Part shown: piece by piece, positions 59,091 through 64,000 of the stretch
Numbering within the stretch: position 1 is the first letter of the stretch
How the letters are laid out: every line of letters starts with the position of its first letter
Origin: Bacteriovoracaceae bacterium UBA6261
GTDB taxonomy: Bacteria > Bdellovibrionota > Bacteriovoracia > Bacteriovoracales > Bacteriovoracaceae
Assembly: GCA_002440825.1 (NCBI GenBank)
Contig: DJVH01000104.1
Span: forward strand, 3,678-67,677
Direction: 5' to 3'
DNA: 64,000 bases
Position numbers and translations under genes: made by a program
Notes under the pieces: generated by a model
What the model saw: only the letters and a program-made list of their open reading frames with translations
What the model was told of the DNA's origin: nothing
The model's database searches: none

Positions 59091-60620
59091 ATGAATAAAG
59101 ATTGGTTTATTTTCAAAGGCACGCATCACCTCGGTCCCTTCAGTGTTGAAGAGATCGCTGATTTTTTTGCGTCCAAAGAAATCTCTGCCCAGACGCTGAT
59201 CTGGAAAGAGGGCGCTGAAAAGTGGGAACCGCTTTCAAAAGTTCCGGCCTTTTCTTTTTTATTTCAAAAAGACTTACCTAAGGCCGCTCCTGTCCCCCCG
59301 ACGGTCACGCCGGTACCCGCTCCAATAGAAGAAAAGCGAAAAACGATCGAGCTTCCGCCGGCCAGACCAAAAAATGAAGTTAAAGAGGACGCTCCGCCGC
59401 CTCTTCCGCATATTCCTTCACTTCCTAAAAAAGTTCCTGCCGCCGTTTTGGCAGAGACCTCCGTGGTCCAGGCAGAGCAGCCAGCTCCTCCTGCAGAGGA
59501 TGATGATGAATTGCCTCCACCGATTCCGCTGGATGCGATCCTAGATCCCAAAGGCGAACAAAAACTAAATTTCGATAACAAAAAGTCGCAACCTCGATCT
59601 TCCCGCGCTTCAAAATATGTTTTCTTCGGCGTCGGCATTCTTTTTATTATGCTGGTCGCCTGGTTTGGAATGAATGAAAAGAACGCGGCCATCAACTTTC
59701 GTTTAAAAGGTGTCATGCCGGTTTATCTTGAAAGGCTGGAGATGACTGCGACCAAGGCCACGCCGAAATTTGAAGTGGCGATGGCGTTGTCTCTCGACAG
59801 CAATACTCTTTACGCCAGCACAAATTATGATGGTGAAATTCAAGCTGTCATTAAACTGACATCAATTCCAAGACGAGTTCTGGGCACGGAAGATGTCGCG
59901 GTGACTGTCAAAGGTGAGTTCAACAACCATCTTGGAAAATTCACGCGCATGATTCTTACTCAAGGTTCCCGTTTTCTTCCAGGTGAATACAAAGTACATG
60001 TAGAAGCAAGACAAGCTCATTTCATCAATCGCCATTTTAAAAGTCTTTCCGGCATTTCTTTTTTTAAGTCGCTCAACAAATCATATTCGTTTGACGGCGA
60101 GGCCCTGATCTATCCGGGAACGCCACGCGAATTTGAAAAGAAAATTGCCGATTATAAAGAGTCTATGATGGCCGAGCTGCAGAAGCCTTTTTTAGACAAG
60201 CTCGAGCGCATTCAGACTTTTGAATCTATTTTGAATCAGACATCGCAAAATTATCTGATGGAGCTGGAAAAAGCTAAGACGGGAAAGGCCATCAATAGTT
60301 TTGAGAAAAAATTTATGAAAGAAATTTCTCCACTCCTTCAATCGCTCGTCGTGAAGGCCCATGAACTTTCCCAGGATCCGAAATTCAGCGAAGAAGGAAA
60401 GCCGGGCGTGATCTCTCCTTATAAAGAGCAGGTTCTTTTAGGTAAACAGATCGGGGAGATGGCCAGTGATATGATCACCAAAACCTCTGCGATCAAAAAA
60501 CTCAGCGACAAAGAAAAGCTCGGGCTGAAAAATGAATTTGACCGCAGGGCCCGAGCGATTAAAGTGCAGATTGACCTGAATGCGCGTCAGCTGGAGCAGG
60601 AACTCGCGAAAATAAAGTAG
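59091..60620 (+). CDS. GYF_2-domain membrane protein with proline-rich linker
   Basis: 509 residues. An N-terminal GYF_2 domain (about 1-60: DWFIFKGTHHLGPFSVEEI, with LIWKEGAEKWEPL) is followed by a Pro/Ala-rich linker (about 62-165) with several PPP-containing stretches, a transmembrane helix (about 176-196, VFFGVGILFIMLVAWFGM) and a large C-terminal region outside the cytoplasm that ends in charged helices. The cytoplasmic GYF module binds proline-rich partners in other proteins. Function is unknown. A 52-residue antisense frame overlaps the 3' end. Confidence 0.8.
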   Translation: MNKDWFIFKGTHHLGPFSVEEIADFFASKEISAQTLIWKEGAEKWEPLSKVPAFSFLFQKDLPKAAPVPPTVTPVPAPIEEKRKTIELPPARPKNEVKEDAPPPLPHIPSLPKKVPAAVLAETSVVQAEQPAPPAEDDDELPPPIPLDAILDPKGEQKLNFDNKKSQPRSSRASKYVFFGVGILFIMLVAWFGMNEKNAAINFRLKGVMPVYLERLEMTATKATPKFEVAMALSLDSNTLYASTNYDGEIQAVIKLTSIPRRVLGTEDVAVTVKGEFNNHLGKFTRMILTQGSRFLPGEYKVHVEARQAHFINRHFKSLSGISFFKSLNKSYSFDGEALIYPGTPREFEKKIADYKESMMAELQKPFLDKLERIQTFESILNQTSQNYLMELEKAKTGKAINSFEKKFMKEISPLLQSLVVKAHELSQDPKFSEEGKPGVISPYKEQVLLGKQIGEMASDMITKTSAIKKLSDKEKLGLKNEFDRRARAIKVQIDLNARQLEQELAKIK

Positions 60621-60717
60621 TTGATTGGTATTCCCGCGCCTCAACATTAACTTCCAGAATAAAGGCCATGGCCAGCAGACAGAAAAAAAGAAGCAGCTGA
60701 GCAGTTAATGAACGCAT
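60559..60717 (-). CDS. Possible 52-aa exported or membrane small protein
   Basis: An open frame starting with MRSLTAQLLLFFCLLAMAFIL, a signal or membrane segment, with a GGAGG ribosome binding site (60725-60729) seven bases upstream. It follows the papain-like gene by 43 nt on the same strand, so it may be its operon partner. Its last 62 nt lie antisense to the GYF-domain gene. No homology evidence; moderate support only. Confidence 0.4.
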   Translation of the reverse strand: MRSLTAQLLLFFCLLAMAFILEVNVEAREYQSTTLFSRVPAPADAHSGQSAL

Positions 60718-60760
60718 AAAAAATCCTCCGAAGCTGCCATAAAGCCTTTAAATTGGTCTT

Positions 60761-62314
60761 TTAATTTGCTCTTTCTATTTGCAAAATTTTATCAAAACTC
60801 AAATCCGGTTGCTCTACCTGAGACACAGGCGCTTTCGGAAGATCATCGACATCGTAACTCGTTTTCACCGAATAATCGCGATCAACTCTGTTGCGCAAAC
60901 CTTGTTCTGCGAGATACCACTTCTTTTTATTGGCGCTCATCTCGCACGTATTTGCGCCGGTGATGCCCCATCGAAGTTCAACACAGTGATAAGGATCAAA
61001 GGAGAGCTTAAATAAATTGAGCAACACCTGATCGAGATTCATTGTCGTGTTGCTGACAGGAGTAATTTTACAAGCGCGGGATTTGCTCCAATAGAGCTCT
61101 CGCAAATCTCCTGCGAGATCGAGACCTTGATAGATAACCTGAATCGATTTATTTTCAAACCCCTTGATGACTTTGTTGAGATAATTTTTTGTTTCGCGCA
61201 CACTCGCTTTAAAGCGCGCATCTCTACCTGGAGTTGCATACGCTTCCCATTCGCCATCAGCTCCGTAAATATTGTCTGGAAGCAAGCGGGGATGAGTGAC
61301 GTTGTCGATGTTTGCTTTAATCGCGATGTCGACGGCCTCTTCGCGATACTTGATATCCTGACATAGTTCATCCATGAAATTGGTAAATTCATTTATGGGA
61401 TCGTAGATGATATCTCCATCGGCCATTTTCGCTCGCACGTATTCGTAAAAGCTCATTTCTTTACCTTTAAAAATAAAAGGGCCTTTGGAGTATTGAATCA
61501 GAGAAAAACCTGACAGTTCACTGTTACTTTTCGGATCGACGTCTCCGCGTGAATAAGAAAATGGCCGGAAGTTGGAAAATCCGCCGCCCACGCGAATGCC
61601 GGATCTCGCAAATTTTTCTCCGTAAATAATGGTGGTAAGAGAATTATCCGGATGAGCATCGATTAAAAAAATTTGCCCGCTATTGGTTACTTCGTACACA
61701 ACGGCCACGTGTCCATTTGGATCATACACAATAGTTCCCGGAGCAATCGCACGTCTGTCAATTTCGACCGGATAAGTATCGCGGAATAAATCACCCGAAT
61801 CGTTGGTTCCCGCATTCGTTCTAAAAGAAGCGGTCGAAATTGTGTCAGAAAGATTTTGTAAAACGCGATTAATATTTTCTCCGTTTCCAATGTGATGTTT
61901 AGAAAGAATGATATTTCCATATTTACTGTAGCGAATATCCTTTAACTTTCTGGAGAGTTTCTCTGCCTCGGCCAGATCTGTCGGATAAGAAAAGGGCAGA
62001 TCATTCATCCATGCAAAATACGCACGAAGAATATAGGGAAGATCTGCACAATCAGTGAAAACATTGCTGAGTCCTGACGGATTCATCGAAGAATATTTTG
62101 GATTGGCGACAGGTGATCGCAGGCACTCATCCGTCGTTCGGCAGGCCCCTTTTTTCCTCGCTTTTCCTAATGTGCGAATAAAATCCGAATAGGATTTTTC
62201 AAAAGCATCATTCCAGGAAGCATTTTTAATTTTCCAGCGAAGACTTTTTGTTTCTGCCGAAACGACTTGTGAAAAGAGTAAGAAAGATAAAAGTGTTAAA
62301 AGCTTCATTCTCAT
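60761..62314 (-). CDS. Exported protein with papain/NlpC-P60-like motifs
   Basis: 517 residues with a signal peptide (MRMKLLTLLSFLLFSQVVSA). A cysteine in VFTDCADLPYILRAYFAWMN and a later histidine in GHVAVVYEV, then LIDAHPDNS, are arranged as in papain-like cysteine peptidases and amidases (CHAP, NlpC/P60), which cut peptidoglycan peptides. The order Cys-His-Asp/Asn fits. The rest is unrecognised and long. An envelope-remodelling role is plausible but not proven. Confidence 0.65.
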   Translation of the reverse strand: MRMKLLTLLSFLLFSQVVSAETKSLRWKIKNASWNDAFEKSYSDFIRTLGKARKKGACRTTDECLRSPVANPKYSSMNPSGLSNVFTDCADLPYILRAYFAWMNDLPFSYPTDLAEAEKLSRKLKDIRYSKYGNIILSKHHIGNGENINRVLQNLSDTISTASFRTNAGTNDSGDLFRDTYPVEIDRRAIAPGTIVYDPNGHVAVVYEVTNSGQIFLIDAHPDNSLTTIIYGEKFARSGIRVGGGFSNFRPFSYSRGDVDPKSNSELSGFSLIQYSKGPFIFKGKEMSFYEYVRAKMADGDIIYDPINEFTNFMDELCQDIKYREEAVDIAIKANIDNVTHPRLLPDNIYGADGEWEAYATPGRDARFKASVRETKNYLNKVIKGFENKSIQVIYQGLDLAGDLRELYWSKSRACKITPVSNTTMNLDQVLLNLFKLSFDPYHCVELRWGITGANTCEMSANKKKWYLAEQGLRNRVDRDYSVKTSYDVDDLPKAPVSQVEQPDLSFDKILQIERAN

Positions 62315-62384
62315 AACCGTCCTTGGTTTAAGGTCACCAAAAAAAGTGTCACACGGTCATGAGATGAATTCTAATAAGCTTTAA

Positions 62385-63269
62385 CTAATTGAGCGATATG
62401 GAATAAGCGGCGCTCAAGTCATTATCGGAATGCTTAAATTTTTCGCCGCAAATGAAATCGCCTTTCTCATTCTTTGCTGCTTTAGCGCCGAAATACACCG
62501 GATCGTGTTCAAAGATCATCGTGAGATTTTTCTTCATGATGAAATCCAGAAAATGTTTTTTATCTTCTGTCGTCACCCCCGGAGCAATGTCATAACCCAT
62601 GACCCACGGAATGCTCACGTGATTGGATGTCGGAATAAGATCGGCCATATAGATAAAATGATCATCATAAGCATGCAGGAGATAGGGCGTGTGGCCCATT
62701 GAACATTTAAAATGAATCCCCGGAAGTATTTCGCCTTCCATCCCTTCGAGCCAGTGAATTTGTTTATGCTCAACGTACCATTGGACCATTGGCTCAAAAT
62801 CAGCAACATGGAACGAACCGGCATCCCGCTCTGTAGGCTTATGCGAATATTCATAATGATTTTTATGGAGATGAACCACCGCTTTTTTTAATACCGGCTC
62901 CATTTTGTCATTTATTAATTTGCCGATTCCGCCGACATGATCGAAGTGCAAATGAGAAAGGATCAAATCGGTGATGTCATCCGGTTTTAAATTGATGGCC
63001 GCAAGCGCTTTCTCCAGCGGGGAAGCAGAGTCCGTGACTCCAAAACGCTCGTCAAATTTAACACCGTGATAGTCTCCGATACCTGTATCGATAAGAATCT
63101 TTTTTGTGTCTGTTTGAATCAGAATCAGTCGCAAAGCGAGCTCTATTCGATTGAGTTCATCAGACGGATGAACTTTGTGCCACAATGGCTTGGGAATAAT
63201 TCCAAACATGGCGCCACCGTCTAGCTTGAAGCGCGCAGGTTCAACACTGAAATACTTTTTGCTTTGCAT
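62385..63269 (-). CDS. Metallo-beta-lactamase-fold hydrolase (lactonase-like)
   Basis: 294 residues. The zinc motif is LILSHLHFDHVGG, with HxHxDH, and a further histidine (MGHTPYLLH) and aspartate (YMADLIP) at the usual places. Length and the GGAMFGIIPKPLW start resemble lactonase-type (AHL lactonase/methyl parathion hydrolase) members of the fold. No signal peptide is seen. The substrate is not known. It is a single gene before sucC. Confidence 0.85.
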   Translation of the reverse strand: MQSKKYFSVEPARFKLDGGAMFGIIPKPLWHKVHPSDELNRIELALRLILIQTDTKKILIDTGIGDYHGVKFDERFGVTDSASPLEKALAAINLKPDDITDLILSHLHFDHVGGIGKLINDKMEPVLKKAVVHLHKNHYEYSHKPTERDAGSFHVADFEPMVQWYVEHKQIHWLEGMEGEILPGIHFKCSMGHTPYLLHAYDDHFIYMADLIPTSNHVSIPWVMGYDIAPGVTTEDKKHFLDFIMKKNLTMIFEHDPVYFGAKAAKNEKGDFICGEKFKHSDNDLSAAYSISLN

Positions 63270-63446
63270 TTTTTACCTCTGGTATGACTGGAGAAAATTT
63301 TAAAATTTTTTGTGATTATTTAGCAAGGAATTGGGCGTTGTTCCTTTAAGGAGCAATGCTCAACGATTACTATGATCACGTTTTTGAAAATACAGACTTA
63401 ATCAACAAACCAAGAAATTTAAACAATCTGGGGATGAGGAGATTCT

Positions 63447-64000
63447 ATGAACGTCCATGAGTATCAGGCCAAAGAATTAATGCGCAAATTCGGCATTAAG
63501 GTATTAAATGGCCAAGTGGCAAAAACTGTCGATGAAGCAGTGAAAGGTGCCGAAAAATTAGGCGGAAAAGTTTGGGTCGTTAAAGCTCAAATTCACGCTG
63601 GTGGAAGAGGGAAAGCTGGCGGTGTAAAAGTCGCGAAGTCTCTCGATGAAGTAAAAATGTATGCAGAAAAAATTCTTCATTCAACTCTGGTGACTCACCA
63701 GACTGGACCTGAAGGGAAAAAAGTAAATACACTTCTTGTTGAAGAAGGCTGTAACATCGCTAAGGAATTTTACTTAGGGATCGTTCTTGATCGCAATACT
63801 TCTAAAGTCACATTCATGGCCTCAAAAGAAGGCGGAGTGGAGATTGAAGAAGTCGCTCACAAAAATCCAGAAGCTATCGTAAAAGTTCCTGTTGAACCAG
63901 GAGCTGGATACCAGCCATACATTGGAAGAATTCTTTCAAATGCTCTAGGACTGGACGCTGCTCAGGCAAAAGAAGCAGATGCTTTCTACAAAGGTCTTTA
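63447..64000 (+). CDS. sucC: Succinyl-CoA synthetase beta subunit, N-terminal part (cut by window edge)
   Basis: Enzyme of the citric acid cycle that makes ATP or GTP and succinate from succinyl-CoA. The visible 184 residues start with MNVHEYQAKELMRKFGIKVL and carry KAQIHAGGRGKAGGVKVAKS, the ATP-grasp signature of SucC. A GATGAGGAG ribosome binding site precedes the ATG. The sucD gene would be expected beyond the window. The window also carries sdhCAB. Confidence 0.97.
   Translation, partial: MNVHEYQAKELMRKFGIKVLNGQVAKTVDEAVKGAEKLGGKVWVVKAQIHAGGRGKAGGVKVAKSLDEVKMYAEKILHSTLVTHQTGPEGKKVNTLLVEEGCNIAKEFYLGIVLDRNTSKVTFMASKEGGVEIEEVAHKNPEAIVKVPVEPGAGYQPYIGRILSNALGLDAAQAKEADAFYKGL

Noticed and set aside
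59264..59716. 150-residue open frame opposite the GYF-domain gene
   Set aside because: Low-complexity shadow of the proline-rich linker.
1..64000. tRNA, rRNA, CRISPR arrays, insertion sequences, prophage
   Set aside because: No tRNA-like arms, no regular direct-repeat arrays with spacers, and no transposase or phage gene were found by reading.

Overview
The window looks like a chromosomal segment of a Gram-negative, didermic bacterium, most likely from the Bdellovibrionota (Bacteriovorax/Peredibacter side). This is an inference from gene content: a TIGR02147-type helix-turn-helix protein, a fatty acid cis/trans isomerase, a type III glutamine synthetase, a cytochrome b558-type (type B) succinate dehydrogenase, many small exported proteins of unknown family, and moderately AT-rich DNA. 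No rRNA or ribosomal protein gene is present to fix the taxonomy. I see no tRNA, prophage, insertion sequence or CRISPR array. Genes are tightly packed, with many 1-50 nt overlaps.

Layout. 1-4954 (minus): type II secretion operon gspC-gspD-gspE, with gspE cut by the window edge. 5238-8766: long acyl-CoA dehydrogenase overlapping a seven-repeat beta-propeller lipoprotein. 8927-11202: exported proteins, the first behind a probable sigma-54 promoter, then a small HExxH protein. 11199-12442 (minus): a degenerate A-type Fe-S carrier protein coupled to a LysR regulator. 12543-16800: M61 peptidase, cytochrome c', TIGR02147 protein, phosphopantetheinyl transferase. 17056-19242: glutamine synthetase III. 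19892-23432 (minus): methyltransferase and cis/trans isomerase. 23451-29366: MurD, aminopeptidase P, matrixin and barrel protein, SerC. 29413-35641 (minus): symporter-histidine kinase with a small partner, Tgt, and an FHA-RDD membrane protein. 35813-40233: outer membrane protein, DEAD-box helicase, His-rich lipoprotein, globin. 42006-44922: QueE, an exported NADAR-like protein, a second member of the exported family seen at 9971, and DUF2452. 44873-48857 (minus): an XPD-like helicase carrying a PD-(D/E)XK domain, coupled to a GIY-YIG nuclease protein. 49942-54487 (minus): SprT/DUF2786 protein and sdhCAB. 54731-56325: rimB-rimK. 56357-56600: a probable sigma-54-driven small RNA or attenuated leader in front of a pentapeptide-repeat protein. 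57182-63269: exported proteins, a ureohydrolase, a GYF-domain membrane protein, a papain-like exported protein and a metallo-beta-lactamase-fold hydrolase. 63447-64000: start of sucC.

How the parts relate. Central metabolism is represented by Sdh, SucC, SerC, GlnN and the acyl-CoA dehydrogenase. Queuosine synthesis is represented by QueE and Tgt at separate sites. The cell envelope and secretion theme is strong: T2SS, Cti, MurD, several probable barrels and about fifteen exported proteins. The least explained pieces are the sigma-54 small transcript at 56505-56600, the helicase-nuclease/GIY-YIG pair, the exported NADAR-like protein, the two-member G-x-DKL-x-H exported family, and a family of GGTNCCAG palindromes placed just after stop codons.
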